A DNA stretch of 64,000 nt, taken from assembly GCA_014607495.2 (NCBI GenBank), contig CP053155.1, positions 992,001 through 1,056,000 on the forward strand, in the 5' to 3' direction. The DNA comes from Carposina sasakii. Its lineage: Eukaryota; Arthropoda; Insecta; Lepidoptera; Carposinidae. The notes below the pieces were generated by a model. The model ran no database searches, was not told where the DNA came from, and worked only from the letters and a program-made list of their open reading frames with translations. Shown here in pieces: positions 1 through 12,631 of this stretch (position 1 is the first letter of the stretch; each line of letters starts with the position of its first letter). A program made the position numbers and the translations under genes.

Positions 1-1253
1 CAACCAAAACAATGCGGACAAACAGAATGTATCCGGAATTTGTAATATTCGCGAAACTACCCGCATTTGTCATACGAAATACACAGAATAATCATAAAGC
101 AAAATGCACTCCGAGAAACCAAAAGCCAAAAACAAGTAGGGGAGAAAATAGGCATTCTCTGAATTAATCGTAGCCCTGTCAATACCAGAAATTGTGTACT
201 AAGTACCTCATTTACTACCCACTCCTCATTTATATCTGAACAAAAAAAATACTTATAACTATAATGAACTATCAACATTTGTATCATATCATATACCTAC
301 CTAATTAGTTACTAATTACCTATAAATATTAGCATAAATTTGACAACCGAATGGCGCTTTTTGGCTCCTAAACTACAATGGCGCTTGAATAATATTTACA
401 TGTTACAAAATAAAGAATTCGATGTTCTTCAGACTCTACAAAGCCGTCAATCCCGATTTGCATGGCCAAGGTCAATCACGACTATCAATCAATCAATCGT
501 CAGCCTATTGCAGTCCACTGCTGGACGTAGGCCTTCCCCACTACAGGCTTTTATACGGTAGTGCAAGCATTAACTTTTTGACAATCCGTGACGTTATTTT
601 TTCGACTTCTAGAGTCCGTTTCATTGAATAATTCCTATGCCTGATTTTGGAACTAACATTTTTGTATGCAGTTAAATAGAAAATGTAGTCATACACACAG
701 TAACTAGCGCCATCATCCATCGGAACTATATCTACGGTGAAACGGACATTAGTACCTACATTCTGAAATATCATGAGTATCGCGGGCATGTCGCGGGGCA
801 GCACACACGTTTGATGCATTATTTCTGATTTATGACAACACTATTTCCGATTTCGGTATACCTTTGTGCCAAGGATTATTTGTATCCAAAAATACTTGCA
901 TTTCAATAGGACGCTATACATATTATATGTAAAACATAACCTATTATTGACTGTACCATTGTGATATTTGGTCCCTAGTAGTACTTACATAGGCAAATGG
1001 AAGCCAAGCAGAGTGCCAAATAATCAACGGTATTAAATAACAAATTACTTTGACAATTGACTTTTACGAAAACAAATGGAACTTCTAAAAACCGATATAC
1101 GCAATGGCACGTGAAAGAAAAGTGGCATATCATCGATCTTTTAAATTATTTGGCAACATCGTTAAACATGGCACTCAGATAACGAACAAAATCAAAAATA
1201 TAACTCAGAAAAGATCATTCAAAGTTTTCTATAAAAGGGGGTAGTAAAGAATT
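1..1253. other. AT-rich intergenic DNA
   Basis: One family A fragment (501-548). No gene, RNA or intact element recognised elsewhere in this stretch. Confidence 0.6.
501..548 (+). mobile_element. Family A fragment
   Basis: cagcctattgcagtccactg and ctggacgtaggccttcccca only. Confidence 0.65.
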
Positions 1254-1261
1254 CTCTAGAC

Positions 1262-1640
1262 CAGGGGTGGGCAAACTTTTTTCATCGCGGGCCGGTAAAT
1301 TAAAAAAAAAATTGTCGCGGGCCAAAAAAATTAAAAAAATATTGCCGCGGGCCGGTTAATTAAAAACACTTGGGGCAAGGCTACTAAGCGTAAAGTTTAA
1401 AAACATTGTTTTTTAGAAACTTAAATGATTTTTTTTATATACTTTTTCACATAAAAAAATTGTCACCTTAGCAGTATTATGATAAAAAATACGAGATTTA
1501 AATGTTTTAAGTGTAGATAAAATATTTTAAGGTCTAAAAATATAATACAATTTGAATTTTTCTGAAAAATGTTCGGCGTGCCGGATTAAAACCTCATACG
1601 GGCCGGATCCGGCCCGCGGGCCGTAGTTTGCCCATCCCTG
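1262..1640. mobile_element. hAT-type non-autonomous element (MITE), copy 1
   Basis: 379 bp with terminal inverted repeats CAGGGGTGGGCAAACT and AGTTTGCCCATCCCTG, flanked by a perfect 8 bp duplication ctctagac (1254-1261 and 1641-1648), the hAT hallmark. Inside near one end are about three ~40 bp subrepeats (gcgggccggt(a/t)aattaaaaa). No transposase ORF. Confidence 0.88.
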
Positions 1641-2741
1641 CTCTAGACGAAGAAATTGAAGATTGCGAAAGCGTCATAAAAGCTCCACAATCTACGAGTA
1701 CATAAGTTATCGAGAAATATCTATCGTATCCATTTGCTTTTATTTACCGATTCAAGTAATAACTTGCATTGTTGAAAGGAAGTTCTTTGTCGTGGCTTGT
1801 AGGAGGAATAAATTGTTCGTTTCTAGAAATACAAGTATTTTGAAGAAAATTTGTACATATAAATTTTGATCCTGATGGAAAACCTTTATCATTGAGGGTC
1901 ATGTTATCAGTAGGTATTCATACATCTATTCCTACCCTATCGACAATTTATCGGGAGTATTCACTTTTTTAGGTCAGGGGATAGGTAAGAATTTAAATAA
2001 GTCGTTATTACCTAGTAATTAGAAATTTTTTACTTTATACCTATAACATTTGGAACAAGTTAGGCTAACTGAAATCTAGATATTTATTAGTAGGTACACT
2101 ATGATAGCCCCAGGGCAGTAAGCTCAGGGCAGTATTTACGTGGAACGAAAAGAGGGTGTGTATGACCACCATAACATTTCATGTACTTACATAACCACGT
2201 TCAATGACAGATCCGTAGCACTAATTGATAGATAATGAGAAATTATGAGAGAAAGAAATTATCGTTTGCTCAAAACATGGGCACAAATTAATATAATAGA
2301 TTTAATATGCCTCGACTGACCGGAAATTTACAGGAATCCAAGAATATTACTATTTTCGCATCTACGCATTTACGCATAATGAAGCGACAACTCCACTCTT
2401 TCGGCCAAATGTATTTATGGAAAGTCAGATGAAAATAGCATGAAAAGACGCTATTTGTATATCGATATGGCTGAAAGCGAATTTCACACAGACTCAGAAT
2501 ACTTGTTCTCAGCTGTTGTGGAGCTTCACTAGAATACATCAGCTGCATTTTCTTCCGTGCATGTCATATGCAGTCGACCTAATGAATTCAAGCAGTCTCT
2601 CAGGCGACAGGCTAGCAACTTGTCACTGATCATTGACATCTGACCCCGCTATGCTAACCGAGGCAGTGGGATATTATTTAATGACCTTCGGGAGCACAGC
2701 CGTGTGTATACCTATAGTATGTGTATGTTTACAAATCTATA

Positions 2742-3084
2742 TACATATAATAAAAATGTAACGGATCTCTGTCTGTACATGGAAGATATATGAGAAAAAA
2801 TATTATAGGAGACCTTTATCAACGCAATAGAACACAAAATTATGATTTTTGGAATTTTTGTCTGTTTGTCGGTTTGTCTGTGCGGCGTTTGTGCACGCTA
2901 ATCTCAGGCTGTCGGCGGCTGAACCGATTTCGACGCAGTTTTCAGGAATATATTGTGACAGGTCCCACTTAACAGATAGGCTACTTTTTATCCCGGGAAA
3001 ATGTTTTTATCCCGGATAATTTCGACATTTTTTTTTTTCTGTAGTCCACGCGGACGGAGTCGCGGGCGTCCACTATTGATATAA
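2742..3084 (+). mobile_element. Helitron-like element (family G)
   Basis: atacatataataaaaatgta to gtcgcgggcgtccactattg. Inverted copies are at 43031-43320 and 57984-58320. ORFs here (RKNIIGDLYQRN...) recur in other copies and are shadows of the repeat. Confidence 0.65.
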
Positions 3085-3964
3085 TAAAAGGGAAATTTGT
3101 CTTTAGATACAAGAGAACAATTTGATATGCGCCAAGTTCTCATAACGATAATACAGTTGCCGGTTTGTATTTAGCATTTTTGGGCAATAAATTGAAAACT
3201 TCATTACTTAGCGCTGCAAATAGCGGCGGCGATAAAACAGGGCTTGTACAATTCCTCTGGCACACCGTGCATTTAATACACTCGTACGATGCTGAAGCCA
3301 TCTATAAAATATGTATTGATGTATATACGTCTTGATGTTTTAAAGACGCCATGGGTGTTATGTGTGGCGGAACATATGCCTATTGACATATTATATTAGC
3401 TTGGATCTGGTAGTTTCCTATAATGTGGTTGTCTTATAGTAGGATGGTTCCCATTGTGTAAGCGAGACGCCGCCATAAGTATATAGAGCCAGATCTAGCT
3501 AGCTTCCAAAATGAAATCAATCCTGACGAGTTCATGGTAGCCCCATACCAACTCCTAGAATTCGAGCGCCTAACACTCAAAAAGCACTCTTAAACATATA
3601 AAATAAAAAATTACAGGTTAAAAGTGGTACCTTATCTATTTTCGCTTAGATGCCGGTGTGATTGTTCCCACAGGATACGATCTCTCGCTTCCAATGCCAT
3701 ATGTAACGGGTTTAATGTGCCGTAAGAAGGAACTTGGCGCATATTTTACAAGCTCTCCTAACCTATTGTAAATCAAACATATTTATGTTGCATACACTTT
3801 GTGAATGCTTTGTTTTCCAAATCCAGTATCGGACGCAATATAATAATGTTACTACAGCTACAGACAGAAAACTTTAGACACATAGTAGGTATGCAACAGC
3901 CAAAGAAAAATGCACAATGCTCCAAATATGTCGTTGGTTTTAAAATATTTGATCAGTATATTTT

Positions 3965-4032
3965 ACTGGTTAGAGCGAAAGCACGGTTTGCGAGAGGTCG
4001 GCGAGTTCAAATCTCACTCGGGTGAATTTTTT
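3965..4032 (+). pseudogene. 5'-truncated tRNA-like copy
   Basis: Matches the 32840 sequence from ggttagagcgaaagca onward, with a normal-size T loop (gcgag ttcaaat ctcac) and the same cactcgggtga end followed by a T run. The acceptor 5' strand and most of the D arm are missing. Confidence 0.5.
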
Positions 4033-4515
4033 TTATAATCAGTATATTTTATAACAAAGGTTTTCAATAATTCGTCAACCACTTTGAAAACCAGTTACTT
4101 ACTTACATATAGGTATTTTTTTTATTATAATTTTTTCTCCTTAAAATCCTCAATGCCACATTAGTCTCAACCTTAACTTTTTAGTCTCGCAAATTTTTCA
4201 GAACCCCTCCTATTAGATTACATTCCGATTCGATTACACCCCATTTTTGGAAAAACTGCTATATACTGATGTATTATAGATAATGAACAAAACATGAAAT
4301 AATCATTGTTATGTTTTGAAAAAAGAAATGCACAGGATTCAGCGCACATCATCAGTACAGACAGCCACTTATAAATAACAAAGGCATATTATCGAAGCCT
4401 TTTCTACGTCGCACGCTACATGACGACAGACAGTCACGCTCAAACACAAAGAAACATATGCGACGTTAGGTTACGTCACATATTATTAACTGTAGGATAA
4501 GCACTAACCTTGTAC

Positions 4516-4740
4516 TTCTTCTTCAGCCTATTGCAGTCCACTGCTGGACGTAGGCCTACCACAGGGAGGTTTTGCCCATAGTCACCACGCTGGGCAGGCG
4601 GGTTGGTGACCGCAGCGTGATTTTCAGACTAAGTTGTCAGTACGGGAAGCGCTGCCGGAAACCCTTAAGCGCCTCGTACGATACCCACGCACGGGCAGGC
4701 AGGGGTGGTACAAACTCTACTCTGCCGGCACCACGCGGTG
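4516..4740 (+). mobile_element. Family A element
   Basis: cttcagcctattgcagtcca at the start to ccggcaccacgcggt at the end, with one unexpanded copy of the segment that became the 29 bp minisatellite elsewhere. A short inverted fragment of the same family follows at 4865-4917. Confidence 0.8.
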
Positions 4741-4969
4741 CTGTATGTGACTAGTCCAGGCAAACAATTGTTTCTGATCTAGATCTTTTACATCTGGTAC
4801 GCTAAACGTGTTTATGGAATCCCCTCCCCATGCTGACAAAATAGTCCAAAAAATTTTATTGCTGTCACGAACCCGCCTGCCCACCAGTGGACTGCAATAG
4901 GCTGACGATGACGATGAGTCACATACAGCAAAGAGACAAATACATAATATACCTAGAATACCTACTATA

Positions 4970-5135
4970 TATATGTAGGCGATGGGTTGACCACCTGTCA
5001 CTACTAACCGAACTTGTACATCTCAACTACATATACCCTAAAAATTGGTCAGAAGTGGCACCATGTGGTTCTATCGGCCCTTAGTGCTCTGCCTACCCCG
5101 TAAGGGATAAAGGCGTGATTATATGTATGTATGTA
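4970..5135 (+). repeat. Dispersed repeat family D with (ATGT)n tail
   Basis: aggcgatgggttgaccacct, aaaattggtcagaagtggca, taccccgtaagggataaagg, then atgtatgtatgta. Further copies: 20154-20250, 22530-22768, 24727-24822 (inverted) and 62507-62742. Confidence 0.75.
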
Positions 5136-5589
5136 ATACCTACTACCATATCACTTCGTACCTACGTGCCACAATCGCAGGCGCAGATTCCATATTATAG
5201 GGGAAAGATAAATAAAACACAATTAACACATAAAGTTATAAATAATTATACCGAATTCTGTTAATCTAAAATGTGTTATTAAATCTAATCTAAATTAAGC
5301 TGATTAGTCTGTGAATGCGACACAAACATAAACAGGGCAGAGAATAATTCGAGGAAAACCTGGAGCAAAGCGCAAACGGCTGTGATGGCGCTGAACTGTG
5401 GAGGGCCTGTACTCTGTCTAGGGACACAAGAATAGAATACAATGTTTATTTGCTTTTGCAAAGGGTATACAGAAGATCGTATACAATTATCATAACAATT
5501 ATTATTATTATTTGTATCTCTTTTGAAATTCTCGGGACTACAGAGTCCCGGTCCTTTGAGAGGCGTGCATCGGGCCGTGGCCAAGACGT

Positions 5590-6180
5590 AGAGGCCCTTT
5601 TAAGAGAACTTTGATATGGTGTGGGATACACATGGCGGGTACCATCGCCGACCGCACAATATGATACACCCGGCGATGGTCCCCGCTATGTGCAAAACTA
5701 TTGGAGTGCAGATCTATGTCGTGCGATGGAAAATAAGGTCATGGACTATGGGGGTGATTGTTGGATGGAGTTGGATAATCGGGCTATTTAAAGGAGACTA
5801 ACGGACGCCTGCCATTACAACCAAGTCTCAAAATTGCAAAGGTGGCAGGCGGTGACTCGCCGACTCATTTCATGGGCTCCCTGAAACGGCCGCACGCACA
5901 GAGCGACAAAGGGGGCAACATTAGGTGAGCGGCTAGGGTGGAGGGGTGCCCCTGGACTTTGAACCGAGGCCAACTCGCCACTTACGGTCATAGCTCTCGC
6001 GACTCCACTCTGCCCAGCCGGCGAAGGCAAGTCAGAGGTGGGGGAACTGTTCCTCGTCAGACCTCACTCCGGCGCCGGGAGCACTTCGGGTCCGTGGGAA
6101 CGCTACTACTATAATAACAAGTGGCAGCGCCCCGCAACTCCGCCCGCGTAGTTTGCAAGAATTTCGAAACCTATTCACTG
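5590..6180. other. GC-rich segment, probable retrotransposon UTR fragment
   Basis: Clearly higher GC than the flanks, from ggtaccatcgccgaccgcac to agtggcagcgccccgcaact. It reads like a non-LTR element untranslated end, but I see no coding signature and no second copy in the window. The short ORFs in it are not credible genes. Confidence 0.35.
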
Positions 6181-6185
6181 CAACC

Positions 6186-6463
6186 AAACAAAAACCACTA
6201 AATGTTGTGATGCCCATAAATAAATAAATATTCACACATTTCACAACACATTAACCTAGTCCCACACTAAGATCCCTAAGGTCTTGTGTCGTGGGTGCTA
6301 GGCAACGGTATATAAATACAAGTTTAGAAACATCCATGACTCGGAAACAAACATCGATATTCATCATATCAATGTTTGCACCTACCGGGATTCGAACCCA
6401 GGACCTATGGCGTCGTAGGCACGGTCACTACCAACTTAACCAGTCGGCCGTCATCACAATATA
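6186..6463 (-). mobile_element. tRNA-headed SINE (family B)
   Basis: Near full-length minus-strand copy: 5' head (gacggccgactggttaagtt) at 6463, B box around 6385-6400, body with catccatgactcggaaac, tail of (aaat)n at 6215-6230. Matches 10446, 30455, 41300, 46735 and 58592. Confidence 0.75.
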
Positions 6464-6464
6464 T

Positions 6465-7516
6465 TCCCGAAAACTGCATCCAAATCGGTTAGGCCGTTTC
6501 TGGGATTAGCATGCACAAACAGAACAAGTTCCGTAAATCAGTCAATGCTCCCCCAAACTGCATTCGAACTGCCAAAAACGATTCAATTAACAAACACCGG
6601 AGAACAAACTACACCGATTAATTAGCTGTAACACCTTCATCATAACAAAAAGGATATACATAGGCTGACGCAACTTATGAATACTTACAACGGAGCTGTT
6701 GATATTGGCATTTTCCGTTCAATTATAAAGGTAGACAAAAGTCATTGAGTTGGCAACACAAAGGGCCGGCGATGAAGGGAACTTACTCGATAGAGCTAGT
6801 TTTACTGCTCTGAATATATTAAAGCTAGCTTCCAGTGAAAGAAGCGAGAAGTTATTTCTATCTCTGTGCTGTTATTTTTACAGTAAGAGCTACATATTTA
6901 GGTACGAAACTAAACAGTGATACCCGAATAAAATCGACCTTTAATAGATTTATTATCTATCTGGGTAAGTTAAATTTGATTAATTTAGCAAAACTGTGCA
7001 AGAAGCTTAAAGGGTTTTCTCCATAATTATCTCTTTTGTAACCAAGAACACGGTCTACTTTATCCATATTTGTTTACGGAAAACGTTCGTGATATTTATA
7101 CGAATACGACAAAAGCTATAAGATAAAAGTTAATAAATAATTAAAATATGCGTTGCTTCACAGTGTATGACGACCTTAATCCTAAAAAGATATGATATCA
7201 ATGTAGATAGCAGGAGGCAAAAATACTTTCTATATTTTTATTTTGCAAGTTTATTGTGCGCGCCGGTAATAATACATATACATGTATAGGTATACTATAT
7301 TAACAGGAGGATGTTTCTTAAACGGATAAAGCGTTGGTTTAGCAACTGTATTGTACTCATAAACGTTTTTAACTACCGGTTCTCCACGACTTCGCCTGCG
7401 TGGCCTAGGTACCTATAAAAAAAACTAGACTCAACACATCAAAGTCTCAATTCAACTCCTAAGGATTTATGTTTATCAAAAAGAGAGATGGGATTGTTTT
7501 TCTCACCAAGTTTATA
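6465..7516. other. AT-rich intergenic DNA
   Basis: Starts with a family G-like fragment (aatatattcccgaaaactgc, about 6455-6525). Nothing else recognised. Confidence 0.55.
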
Positions 7517-7902
7517 TATTAGGGTATTTTTTGGTCGTCAACGTTCCCGAAAACTACGAAATCTCTTCATCATCACGATCATTTCTTTCCATGGAAGCAT
7601 ACCAAGGAAGTGTCTGGTTCCCAAGATATTAGGGTCCAAAGTTGAGTAAATAGGCTGCGTTTTTCTGCATAAATGCACATTGACGCGGGTAGCAAGATTT
7701 TATCACGACAAATAATTAATATCTCTGTCTATGAAAAAACTAGCATAAACAAGGGACACTATAAATTTCACCCGATCCAGTAATAAAAAAATATATAAAA
7801 ATTTACATCGTTTCCCATCATTTTTTTTGGCATATTATAACTTTATTTGATGTATAGAATACGTACCCTTCGTTAAGGGTGGCAACGAAAAAACATCCTG
7901 TA
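7517..7902 (-). mobile_element. Family F element
   Basis: Inverted copy: agggtattttttggtcgtca to ggtggcaacgaaaaaacatc then ctgta. Confidence 0.68.
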
Positions 7903-8076
7903 TATCAGTGTATGTGTGTGATTTGCATGTAGTATCTTAGCGCCTAGACAGTTCTTTAGCTATGTCTGAAAAAATTAGTTCAGTGGTTGAAGACTTTTTA
8001 TATTAGATACGACGATAGACCTCCGAATGTTACGACTACCAAAGATCCGTTTAGCCGTTTTACTCGTAAAGTCTTG

Positions 8077-8265
8077 TACGTAACCTTCTACATATGTATA
8101 TAAAATGCTTTGGAATGACTGACGGGTCAACGCACCTAAACCGAGATCTGAAACTTGGGGGGTGTGTTACCATAGGAAAAATACTTCCGAAATTCCCATG
8201 GGAACGGAAATTGACAAGATCTATAGAGTTTACGCGATGGAAGTCGCGGGCGTCCACTAGTGACG
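8077..8265 (+). mobile_element. Family G relative
   Basis: atgactgacgggtcaacgca body and gtcgcgggcgtccactagtg end. A relative of the body without the end is at 33620-33780. Confidence 0.5.
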
Positions 8266-8289
8266 TTATTAAATCTAAAATATTTTGAT

Positions 8290-9244
8290 ATATGTATACT
8301 TTCGCATCAGTATCATTGACCAAAATCCTTATGTAACCTGCGAGATAAAATATGAAAGGCGGCTGGTTTCTCTTTAAAAGCAGTATTAGACACTGTAAAA
8401 CTCGGAAATCGTAAAGCTTTATATAAGGGTGTGTTACCCTCGTAAAATGCAGCTAAAGTAGTATGACTAACTGCAGAGTAGATATATCATAGATATATTT
8501 ATGCTAGAGTAACCTAAGTAGTTTAAAATTAATTATATTTATATTAAGATTTAAGGCGCTACCATGTAAATGCGGCTTCGTATCCCGGCTGGGGCAAATA
8601 TTTGAACATCAATCTGTAACATAGGGAATACAAGTGTGATTATTAGTTGATACATGTTTTTTAAATCTTTCGTGACCTAGTTCCAAATAAAGAGGTATCA
8701 ATTACAAAGCAGACTGTGATGCTGTAATATTAACTTTCACTGTTTTGTCTTTTCAATGTCTTTAGCCTTACTCCGATGAAAGTTATTGAAATAACCTTTT
8801 GGATACAGTGATACAGTTTCGAAACTTCTAGTTTCAATCAAAAGAATCAAAAACTTTGAATAACTGAAAGTTTGTGAGAATATGAAGATCGGTGGCTTGT
8901 TTCTCTTTCACTCCAAAATCCTATCTACCCAACGTCTTTCCAAAGATTACAAACTCATGCGCAGTATAGTATACCTAGCATAAGATAGTTAATACGAAAT
9001 TCGTGCAAAATCCCGTATAAAGCAATCAATGCGCAGGCGCAACTCTCGTTAACAATTCTGTATCATTTACGAGTACGTAAGACACCTGACATTGGCGCTA
9101 GTGGCAACGTAGTTTTAACCCTGATTCGTAGACTTTTATCTAGTTTCTTCCAAGTGTGAAATTGACAATAACAAACCACGTCACGAAATGCTAATGAAAC
9201 GAAGATATTTGAATACAGGTGTATGATTGGTTCTATTCTAACTA
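8290..9244. other. AT-rich intergenic DNA
   Basis: No repeat family or gene recognised between the family G relative and the palindromic family F pair. Confidence 0.55.
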
Positions 9245-9936
9245 TACAGGATGTTTTTTTGTGGCCACCTTTAACGAAGGGTACGTACTCTATACATGAA
9301 ATAAAGTAAGTTTATGCCAAAAAAAATGCTGGGCAAAAAAAAAATTTTTTTTTTGAATTTTTTTTTAAAATTTCTTGATCGTGCGAAATTTATAGTGTCT
9401 AGTGTTTATGTTAGTTTTTTTATAGACAGATATTAATTATTTTTCGTGAAAAAATCCTGCTACTATGTGCATTTATGCAGAAAAACGCAGTCTATTTACT
9501 CAACTGGACCCTAATATTTTGGAAACCAGACACTTCCCAGGTATGCTTCCATGGAGAAAAATGATCGTGATGATGAGGAGATTCGTAGTTTTCGGGAACA
9601 CGACCCTGTACATTTTTCTCCATGGAAGCATACCTGGGAAGTGTCTGGTTTCCAAAATATTAGGGTCCAAAGCTGAGTAAATAGACTACATTTTTCTGCA
9701 TAAATGCATATTGACGCGTGTAGCAAGATTTTTTCACGAGAAATAATTAATATTTGTCTATGATTAAACTGGTATAAACACTGGGCACTATAAATTTCGC
9801 CCGATCAAGTAATTTAAAAAAAAAATCCAAAAAATTTACATCGTTTCCCAGCATTTTTTTCGGCATAAACTTACTTTATTTGATGTATAGAGTAGGTACC
9901 CTTCGTTAAGGGTGGCAACGAAAAAACACCCTGTAT
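9245..9936. mobile_element. Head-to-head palindromic pair of the TACAGG-ended element (family F)
   Basis: The left copy runs from tacaggatgttttttt to about 9612. The right copy is inverted from ctccatggaagcatacctgg to caacgaaaaaacaccctgta. The arms are about 340 bp and highly similar, so the locus is one large imperfect palindrome. Single copies are at 7517-7902, 11433-11732, 18674-19058 and 31198-31578. Confidence 0.85.
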
Positions 9937-10445
9937 AAAAACATCAAAATCATTGAAAATAACCACTAGGTTGAGTAAATAACTCGTTATAAAATTTTAA
10001 TGTAGGTCTAGAATTAGTCTTAAACCATACTCTACTAAACCAATTTGAAAATAAAACCTCAACAATAAGAAGTTCAAATGCTTCCAATCTTAAAATAATT
10101 TTACAAAAACAATGTTTGTTTACACACATTATGGCGCCTCTTTCTATTTATATCAGAAAATAATATGGCCGATCAGCCATTAAAAACAATTCTATACCTA
10201 ATTCAACATTGCTGCAATAACAAAACGCAATTTGGCACTGTTATGCAAATGAACTTAAACGACACCTTTACATACATATTAATAGGTATATGTTGTGTTT
10301 ACATGTCAGTTTTACCATAAATGGGTTAACCAAAACTGCAAGATCGCTCAGGAGATCCTAGAGCCACGTTTAGTATAGCGAGGCCTTTAGAGATGCAAAA
10401 GACTCATGAGAATAGTTTTCCAACACACTCGTAGATACCTAATTT

Positions 10446-10679
10446 TTTCTTTTTTTTTTTATATTCACACACTACACAACACATTAACCTAGTCCCACAC
10501 TAAGATCCCTAAGGTCTAGTGTCGTGGGTACTAAGTAACGGTATATAAATACATAGATAAGTATAGAAACATCCATGACTCGGAAACAAACATCAATATT
10601 CATCATATCAATGTTTGCACCTACCGGGATTCGAACCCAGGACCTATGGCGTCGTAGGCAGGGTCACTACCTACTAGAC
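10446..10679 (-). mobile_element. tRNA-headed SINE (family B), interrupted
   Basis: Minus-strand copy with B-box GGTTCGAATCCCGGTAG near 10620-10640, a body with acatccatgactcggaaac and a tail ending in cacactacacaacacattaac. Its 5' head is split by the hAT element at 10680-11043 and continues to about 11065. Confidence 0.75.
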
Positions 10680-11043
10680 CAGGGATGGGCAAACTACGGC
10701 CCGCAGGCCGGATCCGGCCCGTATGAGGTTTTAATCCGGCCCGCCGAACGTTTTTCAGAAAAATTTTAATATCAAAAATTCAAATTGTATTATATTTTTA
10801 GACCTTAAAATATTTTATCTACACTTAAAACATTTAAATCTCGTATTTTTTATTACAATACTGCTAAGGTGACAATTTTTTTAAGTTTCTAAAAAACAAT
10901 GTTTTTAAACTTTACGCTTAGTAGCCTTGCCCCAAGTGTTTTTAATTAACTGGCCCGTGGCAATATTTTTTTTAATTTTCTGGCCCGCGACAATTTTTTT
11001 TTTAATTTACCGGCCCGCGATGAAAAAAGTTTGCCCACCCCTG
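10680..11043. mobile_element. hAT-type non-autonomous element, copy 2, nested in a SINE
   Basis: 364 bp, same family as 1262-1640 in opposite orientation; TIRs CAGGGATGGGCAAACT and AGTTTGCCCACCCCTG. The 8 bp duplication is tactagac (10672-10679) / tactaaac (11044-11051), one mismatch. It interrupts the tRNA head of the SINE at 10446-10679, whose sequence resumes after the element (ccaatcggc). Confidence 0.87.
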
Positions 11044-11432
11044 TACTAAACCAATCGGCAATTCCACAAAACTCACCGATATCCTTCCTAGAATAATGCC
11101 TCTCTCCATGCGAATGGATCCCGAAAGACTGGCCCATCTTGCAACACTGCACTTACTAACAAAACCGAGCACAATATAAGATATGCACTGGTAGAAGCCC
11201 TGACTGAATCAGCTGATCGGCAGTCACTGGCATGACACGTGCTCGCTCCACGGCGGTTGGCTCGCGACTGAGTGATAAGCATGGCTGATGCACCGGTGAC
11301 CTGGTTCTAGCTGTCTTGAGCTGGATATGGAGATATCATATTTTTTTATTACAATGAATATAGTTTACTATGTATTTATCAAATCTATCTATGTGTTTAA
11401 CAAACCGTAATTTACATTTTAAATATGTACTA

Positions 11433-11732
11433 TACAGGGCATAAAGTAAGTCTATGCCGTATAAATTGCTGGGAAAAGATTTGAACTTTTTTGGCAATTT
11501 CTTTTTATTGACTTGATCTTGTCTAGTGTTAGTTGTTACATACGGAGGTTTAAAATTTAGTGAAAAATGTTTGTTACACGCGGCTACGTGGATATACGTA
11601 GAAAAACGCAATCTAATAACTCAACTTTGGACCATAATATCTTGGGAACCAGACACTTCCCAGGTATGCTTCCATGGAGATGATGAGGTATCTGTAGTAT
11701 TCGATAACGATGACGACCAAAAACACCCTGTA
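11433..11732 (+). mobile_element. Family F element, internally deleted and diverged
   Basis: tacagggcataaagtaagtc joins the 5' end directly to the interior (the gtggccacc block is lost) and the copy ends gacgaccaaaaacaccctgta. Confidence 0.65.
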
Positions 11733-12295
11733 TACAGCTTAATATCAATGCCAATGAACCATAAGAAAACAAGCGTTCCCATCTCTTCACCTTTCGTAAA
11801 ATTCCACTCCGAAACCCGATATTGCAATTCAGTGTTGAAGTGGCAAATCCCGAAATAAACCCGGATTTAGCTTTCCAATTTAAATGTATTTTATTTATAT
11901 TGAGGCGTTTTTAAGACCGCATTCTCTGATATCTCGATACAACTGCATTAAAACTTGCCAGCAAGTTAAAATGTTGCACTTAGCTAATAAAAAGTTGCCT
12001 GAGCTTTGCATTAAATCATAATGTAATGTACATTATTATTTTCGTATTTCTTTTTGCATACAGAATTGCAGAATCATAAGGAAGGCCCCACAGCCACATT
12101 ATTTTTACTCTGGGAAATATCTGGTTTTCACGTTGATCTATAAATGTACGAGTAATTAATAATAATTTTACATACCTACTCGTATAACATGTATATACAA
12201 AAAGCTGCGTTCGATTAATAGGGTAGCCAGATCTGCAGGATTGCAAATGAAATCCTGCAGCTACGTTTCAGCAGCGATAGATATAAATAAGGGTT

Positions 12296-12631
12296 CTATT
12301 TGTTTATTTTTTTGTACGAAACCCTGAAAATCAGTGACAAGGCTAGCTCACCGCCTAAGAGTCCGCCCCTGAAGCACCAAATGTGGTACAACACCTGATA
12401 CGAAGTAACCTGAACCTTCAGCAGTTCACGGTTGTCCCGCGGCGACTCGTGTTCGGTTGCAAGGTTTGATGTCGCATTTATGTAGTTTCTGAACCAGTTA
12501 CATGTATGGAACTTGCCGCCCAAAGAATCATACATGACAAACAGCTCCCCGTGGCCAGTAGCTATGACTATGTTTTGTCTTAACAGTAAAACCGTCACTA
12601 TCGCCTGAGGGTACGCTTGTAGCGGAGCCAT
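12296..12631 (-). CDS. Unrecognised 111-codon ORF, mostly inside a segment that splits a family E repeat
   Basis: The minus-strand ATG (12629-12631) opens MAPLQAYPQAIVTVLLLRQN, then a region with IVIATGHGELFVMYDS (beta-propeller-like spacing, very tentative). Codons look protein-like up to about residue 86. Its C-terminal part overlaps family E sequence (12190-12371), which resumes at about 12784, so 12372-12783 is an insertion into the repeat. It could be a captured exon or a transposon ORF fragment. An in-frame stop precedes the ATG by one base triplet. I do not recognise it. Confidence 0.25.
   Translation of the reverse strand: MAPLQAYPQAIVTVLLLRQNIVIATGHGELFVMYDSLGGKFHTCNWFRNYINATSNLATEHESPRDNRELLKVQVTSYQVLYHIWCFRGGLLGGELALSLIFRVSYKKINK

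Larger units (their letters stand above)
1649..4515. other. Intergenic with repeats
   Basis: Holds a family E copy (2500-2720), a family G element (2742-3084), a hairpin half-site (3452-3475) and a tRNA-like fragment (3965-4032). The rest is AT-rich with nothing recognised. Confidence 0.6.

Noticed and set aside
2790..2972. ORF with RKNIIGDLYQRN, also at 58049-58270
   Set aside because: Same non-coding Helitron-like repeat in two places; not a gene family.
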